Positions 15,250-24,298 are shown, counted from the first letter of the stretch. The stretch: 64,000 nucleotides of DNA from Haemophilus_A paraphrohaemolyticus_A (GCF_003253115.1 NZ_QEQF01000001.1:1-64000), one strand, 5' to 3'. The notes: a model not told the origin generated them from the sequence alone. Translations and numbers: made by a program.

Positions 15250-18078
15250 CTACCCCTTCGTCAAAATTTCTTTTAAAAATCTTGCTGTATGCGATTTTTT
15301 ATCTTTAGAGATTTGTTCTGGCGTGCCTGTAGCAATAATTTGTCCGCCGCCAGAACCCCCCTCGGGGCCTAAATCGACAATCCAGTCTGCAGTTTTAATC
15401 ACATCTAAATTATGCTCAATCACCACAATCGTATTGCCTTGATCGCGCAGTTTATGCAGCACGGAAAGAAGCTGTTTAATATCAGCAAAATGCAAACCTG
15501 TAGTTGGTTCGTCCAAGATATAAAGCGTTTTGCCCGTATCGCGTTTGGAAAGCTCGGTTGCAAGTTTTACCCTCTGAGCCTCACCGCCAGAAAGCGTGGT
15601 CGAAGATTGCCCTAAACGAATGTAAGAAAGCCCCACATCCATTAAAGTTTGTAATTTACGCGCAATGGCAGGAATCGCATCAAAGAATTCGCGGGCTTCT
15701 TCAACCGTCATATCCAACACTTGGTGAATGCTTTTGCCTTTGTAGCGAATTTCCAGCGTTTCGCGGTTGTAGCGTTTTCCTTTACAATGGTCGCAAGGCA
15801 CGTACACATCTGGCAAGAAGTGCATTTCCACCTTAATTACGCCATCACCTTGACACGCCTCACAGCGCCCACCACGCACGTTAAAGCTGAAACGCCCAAC
15901 GTTATAACCACGAGCACGAGCCTCTTGCGTGCCCGCAAACAACTCGCGAATTGGGGTGAATAAGCCTGTGTAAGTCGCAGGGTTTGAACGCGGGGTTCGT
16001 CCAATCGGGCTTTGGTCAATGTCGATTACTTTATCGAAATGTGCTAAGCCTTCAATGCTATCGTAAGGGGCAACATCGGTGCGTTCAGCTCGGTTTAATG
16101 CATTTTGTGCTAGTGGGAATAAGGTGTCGTTAATCAAGGTTGATTTACCTGAGCCCGAAACGCCCGTAATACAAGTGAACAAACCAACAGGCACATCTAA
16201 CTGCACACCTTTGAGGTTGTTACCTCTCGCCCCTTTTAATGTGAGCACCTTGCTCTCATCGTAAGGAACACGTTTGGCAGGAATTTCTATTTTCTGTTTG
16301 CCTGATAAGAATTGCCCCGTAAGCGACTCTTCCACCTGCATAATTTCTTCTGCTGTTCCCTGTGCAATAACATTACCACCGTGCACCCCCGCACCAGGTC
16401 CAATATCCACGATATGATCTGCCGCACGAATAGCATCTTCATCGTGCTCAACCACAATCACAGTATTGCCTAAATTACGTAGATGAATCAGTGTGTTTAA
16501 CAAACGTTCGTTGTCGCGTTGGTGCAATCCGATGGAAGGCTCATCTAACACATACATCACGCCCACTAAGCCTGCTCCAATTTGACTTGCCAAACGAATC
16601 CGTTGAGCCTCACCGCCCGAAAGCGTTTCTGCTGAACGAGAAAGCGATAGATAATTCAAGCCAACATTGACAAGGAAAGACAAACGCTCACGAATTTCTT
16701 TGAGAATTTTCTCCGCAATTTTGGCACGCTGGCCAGAAAGCTCAAGTGTTTCGAAGAATTTCAAGGCTTCGCCAATAGACTTCTCTGCCACCATCGGCAA
16801 GTTGGTTTTCTCTAAGAAAACATAACGAGCCTCACGGCGTAAGCGTGAACCACTGCAATCCAAACACGGGCGGTTGTTGATATATTTCGCTAACTCCTCC
16901 CGCACCGCATTCGATTCGGTTTCTTTATAGCGACGAGCCATATTGTTTAATACGCCTTCGAATGCGTGCTTGCGTTTAATTTTATCGCCACGATCATTCA
17001 CATAAACAAACTCAATTTCCTCTTTTGAACCGTTTAAAATGATATTTTGGAATTTTTTGCTCAATTGGCTAAATGGCGTTTCTATATCAAAACCATAATA
17101 ATCCGCCACCGATTTCAACAAGCCGAAATAATAGAAACTTCTGCGATCCCAACCCTTAATTGCGCCGCTCGAAAGCGATACATCAGGATTTAGCACCACT
17201 TTATTGGGGTCAAAAAACTGCTCTACGCCTAAGCCATCACAAGTTGGACATGCGCCCGCTGGGTTGTTGAACGAGAACAATCTAGGCTCTAGTTCGTGCA
17301 ACGAATAACCACAATGCGGACAAGCAAAGGAAGAAGAGAAAACTAACTCTTCCGCATTAGGATTGTCCATATCCGCAATCACTGCGGTTGAGCCAGATAA
17401 ATCTAATGCTGTTTCAAACGATTCCGCCAAGCGAGTTTTAATATCCTCACGCACTTTGAAACGGTCTACCACCACTTCGATGGTGTGTTTTTTCTGTAAT
17501 TCTAACTTCGGTGGATCAGATAAGTCACAAATTTCGCCATCAATACGTGCTCGAATGTAACCATTAGCGGTCAAATTTTCTAAAAGTTTTACGTGTTCAC
17601 CTTTGCGATCTTTCACCACTGGGGCAAGCAACATCAAGCGTTTACCTTCCGGCTCTTCCAAGACACGATCGACCATTTGTGAAATGGTTTGAGCTGTAAG
17701 TGGAATATCGTGATCAGGGCAACGCGGTTCACCCACACGAGCAAATAATAAACGCAGATAATCGTGAATTTCGGTTACAGTGCCCACAGTTGAACGTGGG
17801 TTGTGAGAAGTGGATTTTTGCTCAATGGAAATTGCAGGTGAAAGCCCTTCGATATGATCCACATCGGGCTTTTCCATTAAAGAGAGGAATTGACGAGCAT
17901 AGGCAGAAAGACTTTCTACATAGCGACGTTGTCCTTCAGCATAGAGCGTATCAAACGCCAAAGAAGACTTGCCCGAACCAGACAAGCCAGTAATAACGAT
18001 AAATTTATCTCGCGGTAAAATCAGATTGATATTTTTTAGGTTATGGGTTCTTGCCCCACGAATGTCGATTTGCTTCAT
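15250..18078 (-). CDS. uvrA: UvrA, excision nuclease damage-recognition subunit
   Basis: This 942-residue protein is a full UvrA. The first ATPase site is GLSGSGKSSL (about residue 31) and the second is GVSGSGKST in the C-terminal half. Two ABC signatures (LSGGEAQRIRLA and LSGGEAQRVKLA) and two zinc-finger cysteine sets (CPHCGYSLHE...CPTCDG; CEACQGDG...CDHCKGKR) are visible. UvrA dimers find bulky DNA lesions and load UvrB in nucleotide excision repair. It is divergent from ssb, with a LexA box over its promoter, the arrangement known in E. coli, so SOS induction is expected. Confidence 0.98.
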   Translation of the reverse strand: MKQIDIRGARTHNLKNINLILPRDKFIVITGLSGSGKSSLAFDTLYAEGQRRYVESLSAYARQFLSLMEKPDVDHIEGLSPAISIEQKSTSHNPRSTVGTVTEIHDYLRLLFARVGEPRCPDHDIPLTAQTISQMVDRVLEEPEGKRLMLLAPVVKDRKGEHVKLLENLTANGYIRARIDGEICDLSDPPKLELQKKHTIEVVVDRFKVREDIKTRLAESFETALDLSGSTAVIADMDNPNAEELVFSSSFACPHCGYSLHELEPRLFSFNNPAGACPTCDGLGVEQFFDPNKVVLNPDVSLSSGAIKGWDRRSFYYFGLLKSVADYYGFDIETPFSQLSKKFQNIILNGSKEEIEFVYVNDRGDKIKRKHAFEGVLNNMARRYKETESNAVREELAKYINNRPCLDCSGSRLRREARYVFLEKTNLPMVAEKSIGEALKFFETLELSGQRAKIAEKILKEIRERLSFLVNVGLNYLSLSRSAETLSGGEAQRIRLASQIGAGLVGVMYVLDEPSIGLHQRDNERLLNTLIHLRNLGNTVIVVEHDEDAIRAADHIVDIGPGAGVHGGNVIAQGTAEEIMQVEESLTGQFLSGKQKIEIPAKRVPYDESKVLTLKGARGNNLKGVQLDVPVGLFTCITGVSGSGKSTLINDTLFPLAQNALNRAERTDVAPYDSIEGLAHFDKVIDIDQSPIGRTPRSNPATYTGLFTPIRELFAGTQEARARGYNVGRFSFNVRGGRCEACQGDGVIKVEMHFLPDVYVPCDHCKGKRYNRETLEIRYKGKSIHQVLDMTVEEAREFFDAIPAIARKLQTLMDVGLSYIRLGQSSTTLSGGEAQRVKLATELSKRDTGKTLYILDEPTTGLHFADIKQLLSVLHKLRDQGNTIVVIEHNLDVIKTADWIVDLGPEGGSGGGQIIATGTPEQISKDKKSHTARFLKEILTKG

Positions 18079-18113
18079 ACGATCTCTTAAAGTATGGGTG
18101 GGAATTTTTTCAC

Positions 18114-18141
18114 ATTATATACTAAAAATAACGCTGTACAA
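18114..18141 (-). promoter_or_regulatory. uvrA promoter
   Basis: On the reverse strand TTGTAC (complement of 18136-18141) and TATAAT (complement of 18114-18119) are 16 bases apart. The -35 element lies inside the LexA box. Confidence 0.7.
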
Positions 18142-18149
18142 AATATCAG
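18134..18149. promoter_or_regulatory. LexA (SOS) box between uvrA and ssb
   Basis: CTGTACAAAATATCAG matches CTGT-N8-ACAG with one mismatch and covers the uvrA -35 element. uvrA and ssb share a LexA box in E. coli. Confidence 0.7.
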
Positions 18150-18168
18150 TTTATTCTAGCTTTTTAGT

Positions 18169-18197
18169 TTGAAAGCGGTTAAAATGCCACTTAATCT
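18169..18197 (+). promoter_or_regulatory. Probable ssb promoter
   Basis: TTGAAA (18169-18174) and TAATCT (18192-18197) are separated by 17 bases, about 20 bases downstream of the LexA box. Confidence 0.45.
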
Positions 18198-18227
18198 TGT
18201 AATTCTAATTCAAGCTAAGAGGATTTT

Positions 18228-18767
18228 ATGGCTGGAGTAAATAAAGTAATTATCGTGGGCAATTTAGGCAACGATCCTGAGATGCGTACAATGCCGAATG
18301 GCGAAGCAGTGGCAAACATTAGCGTAGCAACCAGTGAAAGCTGGACAGACAAAAATACAGGCGAACGCCGTGAAGTGACTGAATGGCACCGTATTGTGTT
18401 CTATCGTCGCCAAGCAGAAGTCGCTGGTCAATACCTTCGCAAAGGCTCCCAGGTGTATGTTGAAGGTCGCTTAAAAACCCGTAAATGGCAAGACCAAAAT
18501 GGTCAAGACCGCTACACGACTGAAATTCAAGGTGATGTATTACAAATGTTAGGCAGCCGCAACCAAGGTGGCGAAATGGGCGGTCAAGGCGGTTGGAGCC
18601 AATCTAACAACCAAGGTGGCAACTGGAACCAAGCACCAGCATCAAATAACTACAATCAAGGTAATGGTTACAATAACAACTATTCACAAACATCACCAAA
18701 ACCTGTGGCGAAACCAGCACAAGCTGAACCGCCAATGGATAATTTTGATGATGATATTCCTTTTTAA
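18228..18767 (+). CDS. ssb: Single-stranded DNA-binding protein
   Basis: This 179-residue protein has the N-terminal OB fold (about 1-112, from MAGVNKVIIVGNLGNDPE). A Gly/Gln/Asn-rich linker (about 118-160) follows, then the acidic tip DNFDDDIPF that recruits partner proteins such as RecQ, PriA and exonuclease I. It coats single-stranded DNA as a tetramer in replication and repair. AAGAGGATTTT precedes the ATG. It is divergent from uvrA and probably also weakly controlled by LexA. A perfect palindromic terminator follows. Confidence 0.98.
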   Translation: MAGVNKVIIVGNLGNDPEMRTMPNGEAVANISVATSESWTDKNTGERREVTEWHRIVFYRRQAEVAGQYLRKGSQVYVEGRLKTRKWQDQNGQDRYTTEIQGDVLQMLGSRNQGGEMGGQGGWSQSNNQGGNWNQAPASNNYNQGNGYNNNYSQTSPKPVAKPAQAEPPMDNFDDDIPF

Positions 18768-18776
18768 TTATATAAG

Positions 18777-18800
18777 AAAACCCAGCTTAAGCTGGGTTTT
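18777..18800. terminator. Bidirectional terminator between ssb and dcd
   Basis: The arms AAAACCCAGCTT and AAGCTGGGTTTT form a perfect 24-base palindrome between converging genes. Confidence 0.85.
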
Positions 18801-18806
18801 CTGTAT

Positions 18807-19388
18807 CTAATCCTCATTAATCCGACTTGACACCGCACTCTGCTGATTCTTATATTTTGCATCTTTACGGGCATTATATGGTTTGGTGGCGTGTCCGCTT
18901 AATACTTCGAAACTTAATGCTCCGATTGCCATATTTGGGCGAAGTGCAAGCGGTAATTTTCCTGCATTGAAAAACTCAAGTACAATACGCCCTTCCCAAC
19001 CAGGGTCAATGCGGTGAGCTGTCACGTGAACCATTAAGCCAAGGCGTGCTAGTGAAGATCGACCATCTAGCCAACCAACGATATTGGAAGGCAGTTTTAC
19101 TGATTCAAGAGTAACTGATAAGGCTAACTCTCCAGGATGAAGGAAAAAGGCCTCATCATCACCGATAATAATTTCCTCACTCATTACCCGTTCAAGCTGT
19201 GCAGTTACCGCTTCACGTGGGCCGCTGACGTCAATATAAGGCGTTGAATGCTCGCGGAAAATACGGAATGAGTTGCCTAAACGAACATCAACGGTCGCGC
19301 CAGAAATTTTATCATTCGCTGGGCGTGGGGTAATTTCGATTAAGCCTTGATCTAAATAACGCTCAATGTCGGTATCACACAGACGCAT
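18807..19388 (-). CDS. dcd: dCTP deaminase
   Basis: This 193-residue protein deaminates dCTP to dUTP, the main route to dTTP in enteric-type bacteria. The signature run DGRSSLARLGLMVHVTAHRI, followed by DPGWEGRIVLE, contains the active-site arginine, serine and glutamate. It acts as a homotrimer. The start codon is one base after the udk stop, so the two are an operon and probably translationally coupled. Both are pyrimidine nucleotide genes. Length matches the E. coli enzyme (193). Confidence 0.97.
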   Translation of the reverse strand: MRLCDTDIERYLDQGLIEITPRPANDKISGATVDVRLGNSFRIFREHSTPYIDVSGPREAVTAQLERVMSEEIIIGDDEAFFLHPGELALSVTLESVKLPSNIVGWLDGRSSLARLGLMVHVTAHRIDPGWEGRIVLEFFNAGKLPLALRPNMAIGALSFEVLSGHATKPYNARKDAKYKNQQSAVSSRINED

Positions 19389-19389
19389 C

Positions 19390-20043
19390 TTATTTTTTCC
19401 CTAATAATTGTTGAATTTGAGCTTTTAAGATATTGATCGCAATACGATTTTTTCCACCTTTTGGCACGATAATATCGGCATATTGTTTTGATGGTTCAAT
19501 GAACTGCAAGAACATTGGACGAACGGTTTTGCGATATTGCTCAATTACAGATTCCATTGTTCTACCACGTTCAACCATATCGCGCTGTAAACGGCGGATA
19601 AAACAGATATCAAGAGGAGCATCAACGAAGATAGAAACATTGATTTCGTCTCGGATCTCTTCGTCAGTAAGTAATAAAATACCTTCAAGGATAATAATTT
19701 TTTTTGCATTAAAGCGGGTGGTAGAGGTTTTGCGGTTGTGTTCCGCATAATCATATTCAGGAATGTCGATAGATTTGCCTTGTTTTAATTGGCGTAAGTG
19801 TTCAACCAATAAATGGTGATCCATTGAGCTTGGGTGGTCGTAGTTGGTTTTAACGCGTTCTTCCATCGTCAAATGGCTTTGATCTTTATAATAGGCATCT
19901 TCTGAAATAATTCCGATGTCGTCCGAACCTAACTCTTCTTTTAGCTCTTTATAAATGGTTGAGGCGATTAAACTTTTGCCAGAAGCGGAGGCTCCTGCAA
20001 TGGCAATCACGATACACGCTTGGTTTTCACTGATTACAGACAT
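19390..20043 (-). CDS. udk: Uridine kinase
   Basis: This 217-residue protein phosphorylates uridine and cytidine in pyrimidine salvage. The P-loop is GASASGKS (residues 17-24). The family regions SEDAYYKDQSHLT, NYDHPSSMDH and FVDAPLDICFIRRLQRD are present. The ATG at 20043 is preferred over an upstream TTG at 20061 because AAGAGAAAAG sits just before it and the family begins there. The gene is directly upstream of dcd. The divergent region toward the exporter gene contains a perfect inverted repeat that includes TATAAT on both strands. Confidence 0.96.
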   Translation of the reverse strand: MSVISENQACIVIAIAGASASGKSLIASTIYKELKEELGSDDIGIISEDAYYKDQSHLTMEERVKTNYDHPSSMDHHLLVEHLRQLKQGKSIDIPEYDYAEHNRKTSTTRFNAKKIIILEGILLLTDEEIRDEINVSIFVDAPLDICFIRRLQRDMVERGRTMESVIEQYRKTVRPMFLQFIEPSKQYADIIVPKGGKNRIAINILKAQIQQLLGKK

Positions 20044-20071
20044 TTTCTTTTCTCTTGTCAAAATAAAATTC

Positions 20072-20116
20072 GGGCAATTATACCTTAATTTTGTAAAAAG
20101 TTGCGTATAATTGCCC
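20072..20116. promoter_or_regulatory. Inverted repeat in the udk/argO-like divergent promoter region
   Basis: GGGCAATTATAC (20072-20083) and GTATAATTGCCC (20105-20116) are perfect 12-base arms 21 bases apart. Each arm contains a TATAAT reading toward its own gene. It may be a pair of back-to-back -10 elements or an operator. Confidence 0.5.
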
Positions 20117-20141
20117 TCTTGCTAAGTTAAATGGAGGAAAA

Positions 20142-20768
20142 ATGGAACATTTTATTCAAGGTTTAATAGTTTGTTTTGGCTTGATTGTATCTATTGGGGC
20201 ACAAAATGCCTTTTTATTAAAACAAGGTATTTTAAAACAGCACGTTTTTGCCGTCGCACTTTTATGCTTTTTAGGCGATGTGCTTTTAATGACTATCGGC
20301 GTGCTAGGCTTAGGAGAATTGATTTCTCAATTGCCTTGGGTCAGTTTTTTACTGGCAATTTTAGGTGTGGTTTTTCTGTTCACTTATGGCAGCCAATCTT
20401 TTATTAGTATGTTTAAACAGAGTGGCGCATTAAAAGAGAGTGATAGTTCGGCAACCAGTCTAAAAAGAACCTTGATGATTACGTTTGCGATTACTTTTTT
20501 AAATCCGCACGTTTATATTGATACGGTGGTGATTTTAGGCGCAATTGGTGGAAAATTGGCACTTGCTGAAAAATGGATGTTTCTGGCAGGAGCACTAACC
20601 TGTTCTTTGATTTGGTTCTTTGGTGTAGGCTATGGGGCTGGCTTTCTCGCCCCTTATTTTGCAAGACGCCGTGTTTGGCAAATCTTGGATTTCATTACTG
20701 GCGTGATTATGTATGCGATTGCGATTAGCCTTGCCATTTTTGTGGTTGGTTTGTTTGAGAAACTTTAA
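20142..20768 (+). CDS. LysE/ArgO-family amino-acid exporter
   Basis: This 208-residue inner-membrane protein has about six hydrophobic helices. It carries the LysE-superfamily features GAQNAFLLKQG near the N-terminus and the TFLNPHVYIDT motif in the middle, the version typical of ArgO/YggA. Those proteins export arginine and its toxic analogues, or lysine. AATGGAGGAAAA gives a strong ribosome site. It is transcribed alone. In E. coli argO is controlled by ArgP and Lrp; no such site was recognised here. ArgO is the best guess; a different basic amino acid is possible. Confidence 0.82.
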   Translation: MEHFIQGLIVCFGLIVSIGAQNAFLLKQGILKQHVFAVALLCFLGDVLLMTIGVLGLGELISQLPWVSFLLAILGVVFLFTYGSQSFISMFKQSGALKESDSSATSLKRTLMITFAITFLNPHVYIDTVVILGAIGGKLALAEKWMFLAGALTCSLIWFFGVGYGAGFLAPYFARRRVWQILDFITGVIMYAIAISLAIFVVGLFEKL

Positions 20769-20901
20769 TCGGTTTTTATTCCCAAAAGTATCAATAAATA
20801 AAAATTAGCTCTAACTTTTTTTGAGCAAATGCTATTGAAATTCCCCGAATAATTTACCAAAATGGGGTATCATTTTCAGAGATGTTTTAAGAAGTGAAAT
20901 T

Positions 20902-21702
20902 ATGTGTCAATTATTAGGAATGAATTGTAATACACCGACCGATATTACTTTCTCTTTTGAAGGTTTTCGGCGGCGTGCAGGGGTAACTGATCAACATACT
21001 GATGGGTTTGGTATTGCTTTTTTTGAAGGTAAGGGCGTGCGTATCTTTCGTGATAACCGCCCTGGGGCTTCTTCACCAATGGCGGATTTAGTCAGTCAAT
21101 ATAAAATTAAGTCGTTCAATGTGATTTCGCATATTCGTAAGGCAACGCGTGGGGATGTAAATTTGGAAAACACCCACCCTTTTATTCGCGAATTGTGGGG
21201 CGAAAATTGGGTATTTGCTCATAATGGTACTGTGGAAGGCGTTCGCCCTTGTCCTGATTGCCATTATCAACCGATTGGCACAACCGATTCAGAAGCCGCA
21301 TTTTGTTGCATTGTATCCCGTCTGCGTGAGCGTTTTGATAAAAAACCGAGTGAAAAAGAGATTTTTGATGCAGTGGTTGAGATTACTTCTGATATTGCCA
21401 CCCACGGTGTGTTTAATTTTATTATGTCGAACGGGCATTGGATGATTGCTCGTTGTTCAACTAGACTTTATTATGTGACACGTAAGGCACCATTTAGCAA
21501 GGCATTACGCGATGATGATGTGGAAATCGATTTTAGCAAATACACCACAGAAAATGATAAAGTGACTATTATTGCCACGCAGCCACTCACAAAAAATGAA
21601 AATTGGATAAAAATGAAAAATGGCGGTTATGTCTTTTTTAAAAATGGCGAGTTAGTGGAAGAGATTGAAGGGACATTACCAGATAACCAATCGCACGTTT
21701 AG
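20902..21702 (+). CDS. YafJ-like class II glutamine amidotransferase
   Basis: This 266-residue protein begins Met-Cys, and Cys2 would be the N-terminal nucleophile of class II (GATase2) glutamine amidotransferases. Family motifs are TDQHTDGFGIAFFEG, SHIRKATRG and WVFAHNGTVEG (with the oxyanion Asn-Gly). It has no synthase domain, as in E. coli YafJ, whose physiological reaction is not well defined. An AAGAAGTGAAATT leader precedes the ATG. It may be followed by a hairpin of paired uptake-signal arms before lolB. Confidence 0.88.
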   Translation: MCQLLGMNCNTPTDITFSFEGFRRRAGVTDQHTDGFGIAFFEGKGVRIFRDNRPGASSPMADLVSQYKIKSFNVISHIRKATRGDVNLENTHPFIRELWGENWVFAHNGTVEGVRPCPDCHYQPIGTTDSEAAFCCIVSRLRERFDKKPSEKEIFDAVVEITSDIATHGVFNFIMSNGHWMIARCSTRLYYVTRKAPFSKALRDDDVEIDFSKYTTENDKVTIIATQPLTKNENWIKMKNGGYVFFKNGELVEEIEGTLPDNQSHV

Positions 21703-21725
21703 TCATTCACTTCATGAAAATTAAG

Positions 21726-21734
21726 ACAAGCGGT
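21726..21734 (+). repeat. Apl-type DNA uptake signal core
   Basis: A perfect ACAAGCGGT core forms the left arm of the hairpin between the amidotransferase gene and lolB. Confidence 0.75.
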
Positions 21735-21782
21735 GAGATTTCGAGTAGAATTTACAAAATTCTACCTAAATCTTACCGCTTT
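21728..21782 (+). terminator. Paired uptake-signal hairpin before lolB
   Basis: AAGCGGTGAGATTT and AAATCTTACCGCTT are the outer arms, with GTAGAATT / AATTCTAC stacked inside, followed by TTATTTATAT. It probably terminates the preceding gene. Confidence 0.65.
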
Positions 21783-21797
21783 ATTTATATGATAAGT

Positions 21798-22430
21798 ATG
21801 AAAAAACTTTCTTTTCTTGGCTCGTTGAGTCTTTCGCTTTTTCTTGTCGGTTGTCAATCAGTGTTGGATGCACCGACTCAAATTGAGCAGCCTGTCGTTC
21901 AAATTCCGCATAATGATCCGCAGTGGCAAGCTCATCTTGCTCAGCTTGAAAAAATCAGTGGTTACCAAGCGAAAGGGCAGTTTGGTTATATTTCACCAGA
22001 AGAACGCTTTTCCTCACATTTTGATTGGCAATACAAAAATGCGAGCAATTTTGGTTTGGAGCTTTCGTCTAATCTCTCGAGTAAATCATTGAAATTACAT
22101 CGTAATGCACGTGGCTTGACCGTGTCAGATAGTGAAGGGAATAGCCGCTCTGATCGTGATATTGATGCGTTAATGCAAGAAATTATTGGTGTTTCATTTC
22201 CTATTGATCAGTTTGCTTATTGGCTGAAAGGCTTGCCTGAAAAAGAAGGAAATTATGTGGTAAATGAAAAACGCCAATTAGCCCAATTTAGTTATCTGCT
22301 GAATGGGGTAGTTTGGAAAGTGACTTACGTTTCGTATGATGAAACTCGCCAGCCGAATTTACCTAAACTAATCGTGCTCGAAAATGGTTCACAAACCTTG
22401 AAAATTCGGATAGATAATTGGACGTATTAA
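21798..22430 (+). CDS. lolB: LolB, outer-membrane lipoprotein receptor
   Basis: This 210-residue lipoprotein accepts lipoproteins from LolA and inserts them into the outer membrane. The ATG at 21798 gives MKKLSFLGSLSLSLFLVGC, a proper lipoprotein signal with lipobox LVGC and acylated Cys19. Starts further upstream would add a non-signal extension. The gene is followed by ispE after 3 bases and then prs, the conserved lolB-ispE-prs order of gammaproteobacteria. hemA, upstream in E. coli, is absent here. The fold match is by overall pattern plus context. Confidence 0.92.
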   Translation: MKKLSFLGSLSLSLFLVGCQSVLDAPTQIEQPVVQIPHNDPQWQAHLAQLEKISGYQAKGQFGYISPEERFSSHFDWQYKNASNFGLELSSNLSSKSLKLHRNARGLTVSDSEGNSRSDRDIDALMQEIIGVSFPIDQFAYWLKGLPEKEGNYVVNEKRQLAQFSYLLNGVVWKVTYVSYDETRQPNLPKLIVLENGSQTLKIRIDNWTY

Positions 22431-22433
22431 AGA

Positions 22434-23273
22434 ATGAATACTCAGATGAAATTACCAAGTCCTGCAAAACTTAACCTCTTTTTATATGTGACTGGCAAGC
22501 GGTCGGATGGCTATCACGAATTGCAAACGCTATTTCAATTCTTGGATTTTTGCGATGAGTTGGAATTTGAGGTCACAAATGATGGCGAGATTGTTTTGCT
22601 TGACGAACTGCCAGATGTGCCGAAAGAGAAGAATTTGATTTATCGTGCTGCAAAACTGTTGCAAGAAAAGACCGCTTGTAAGCAAGGAGCGAAAATCCAT
22701 TTGACTAAAAAATTGCCAATAGGCGGTGGCGTGGGAGGCGGTTCTTCTAATGCCGCAACTGTATTGGTCGGGTTAAATCATTTATGGCAAACAGGGCTTT
22801 CACTTGAGCAACTTGCAGAAATCGGCTTGTCGCTTGGGGCGGATGTGCCGATTTTTGTGCGAGGTTTTGCCGCATTTGCGGAGGGAATCGGGGAGGTTTT
22901 AACGCCTTGTGAACCTGCTGAGAAATGGTATGTGGTGTTAAAGCCTGATGTATCGATTTCAACCCCTGCTGTTTTTCGCGATCCGAATTTGCCCCGTAAT
23001 ACACCTAAACGGACGATGGATGCGTTATTAAATGCAAAATGGGAAAACGATTGCGAAAAAGTTGTTCGAGATCATTATTTCGAGGTTGAAGAATTGATGT
23101 CAAAGTTGGTAAAATATGCCACGTTCCGTTTAACGGGAACGGGGGCTTGTATTTTTGCTGAATTTAACAGTAAAGAAGAAGCTGATGCCGTTTTTACTCA
23201 AAGACCTGACAACGTGTTTGGCTTTGTAGCAAAAGGGCAGAATCTTTCACCGTTACACCAACGTCTTTTTTAA
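22434..23273 (+). CDS. ispE: 4-diphosphocytidyl-2-C-methyl-D-erythritol kinase
   Basis: This 279-residue GHMP kinase phosphorylates CDP-methylerythritol in the MEP isoprenoid pathway. The N-terminus carries SPAKLNLFLYV with the catalytic-site lysine/asparagine. The ATP-binding glycine loop is LPIGGGVGGGSSNAATVL (about residues 97-114), and a third GHMP motif, LTGTGACIFAEF, is near the end. A second in-frame Met at residue 5 is an alternative start. It lies between lolB and prs in a tight operon. Confidence 0.96.
   Translation: MNTQMKLPSPAKLNLFLYVTGKRSDGYHELQTLFQFLDFCDELEFEVTNDGEIVLLDELPDVPKEKNLIYRAAKLLQEKTACKQGAKIHLTKKLPIGGGVGGGSSNAATVLVGLNHLWQTGLSLEQLAEIGLSLGADVPIFVRGFAAFAEGIGEVLTPCEPAEKWYVVLKPDVSISTPAVFRDPNLPRNTPKRTMDALLNAKWENDCEKVVRDHYFEVEELMSKLVKYATFRLTGTGACIFAEFNSKEEADAVFTQRPDNVFGFVAKGQNLSPLHQRLF
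22671..22679 (-). repeat. Apl-type DNA uptake signal core
   Basis: ACCGCTTGT, the reverse-strand core, inside ispE. Confidence 0.7.
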
Positions 23274-23300
23274 CACACTTATCCTAAAGGATCTATTCCA

Positions 23301-24251
23301 ATGCCAGATATTAAATTGTTTGCAGGTAATGCAACGCCAGAACTCGCAAAACATATTGCAGAACGTCTTTATATTTCTCTCGGTGATGCGACAGTGGGAC
23401 GCTTCAGTGATGGTGAAATCCAAGTTCAAATCAATGAAAATGTACGTGGTTCAGATGTATTTATCGTGCAATCGACTTGTGCACCAACGAATGATAACTT
23501 AATGGAATTGATCGTCATGGTAGACGCATTACGCCGTGCTTCAGCAGGTCGTATTACTGCTGTAATTCCTTATTTTGGTTATGCTCGTCAAGACCGCCGT
23601 GTGCGTTCAGCTCGTGTGCCAATTACAGCAAAAGTCGTAGCAGATTTCCTTTCAAGTGTGGGCGTGGATCGTGTTTTAACTTGTGACCTTCACGCAGAAC
23701 AAATCCAAGGTTTCTTTGATGTACCAGTAGATAACGTATTCGGTTCCCCTGTACTTATCAGTGATATTCTTCAAAAAACTAACCTAAACAATCCAATCGT
23801 TGTATCGCCAGATATCGGTGGTGTGGTGCGTGCTCGTGCAATCGCGAAATTATTAAACGATGCGGATATGGCAATCATCGACAAACGCCGTCCAAAAGCA
23901 AATGTTTCTCAGGTAATGCATATTATTGGCGATGTGGCTGGTCGTGATTGTATCCTTGTTGATGATATGATCGACACAGGCGGTACTTTAGTGAAAGCCG
24001 CAGAAGCGTTAAAAGAACGTGGTGCAACGAAAGTGTTTGCTTATGCTACTCATGCGGTATTATCAGGCACCGCAGCGAAAAACTTGGCAAATCCAGCGTT
24101 AGATGAAGTGGTAGTAACAGATACCATCCCACTTTCAGATGAAATCAAAGCGCTCAACAAAGTACGAGCATTAACTTTATCAGGTATGCTTGCAGAAGCG
24201 ATTCGTCGTATTAGCAACGAAGAATCCATTTCGGCAATGTTTGATGCTTAA
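23301..24251 (+). CDS. prs: Ribose-phosphate pyrophosphokinase (PRPP synthase)
   Basis: This 316-residue enzyme makes PRPP from ribose-5-phosphate and ATP for nucleotide, histidine and NAD synthesis. The class I features are GRFSDGEIQVQI near the N-terminus, the RQDRR ATP-binding loop, the catalytic flexible-loop region DKRRPKA, and the PRPP-binding motif VDDMIDTGGTL. TAAAGGATCTATTCC precedes the ATG. It closes the lolB-ispE-prs operon and is followed by a terminator. Codon use suggests high expression. Confidence 0.98.
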   Translation: MPDIKLFAGNATPELAKHIAERLYISLGDATVGRFSDGEIQVQINENVRGSDVFIVQSTCAPTNDNLMELIVMVDALRRASAGRITAVIPYFGYARQDRRVRSARVPITAKVVADFLSSVGVDRVLTCDLHAEQIQGFFDVPVDNVFGSPVLISDILQKTNLNNPIVVSPDIGGVVRARAIAKLLNDADMAIIDKRRPKANVSQVMHIIGDVAGRDCILVDDMIDTGGTLVKAAEALKERGATKVFAYATHAVLSGTAAKNLANPALDEVVVTDTIPLSDEIKALNKVRALTLSGMLAEAIRRISNEESISAMFDA

Positions 24252-24257
24252 TTTTTT

Positions 24258-24285
24258 AAACCCAGTCGAAAGATTGGGTTTTTTC
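24258..24285 (+). terminator. prs terminator
   Basis: AAACCCA and TGGGTTT arms (24258-24281) followed by TTTTC. Confidence 0.8.
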
Positions 24286-24298
24286 TTGTCTATTTTCT

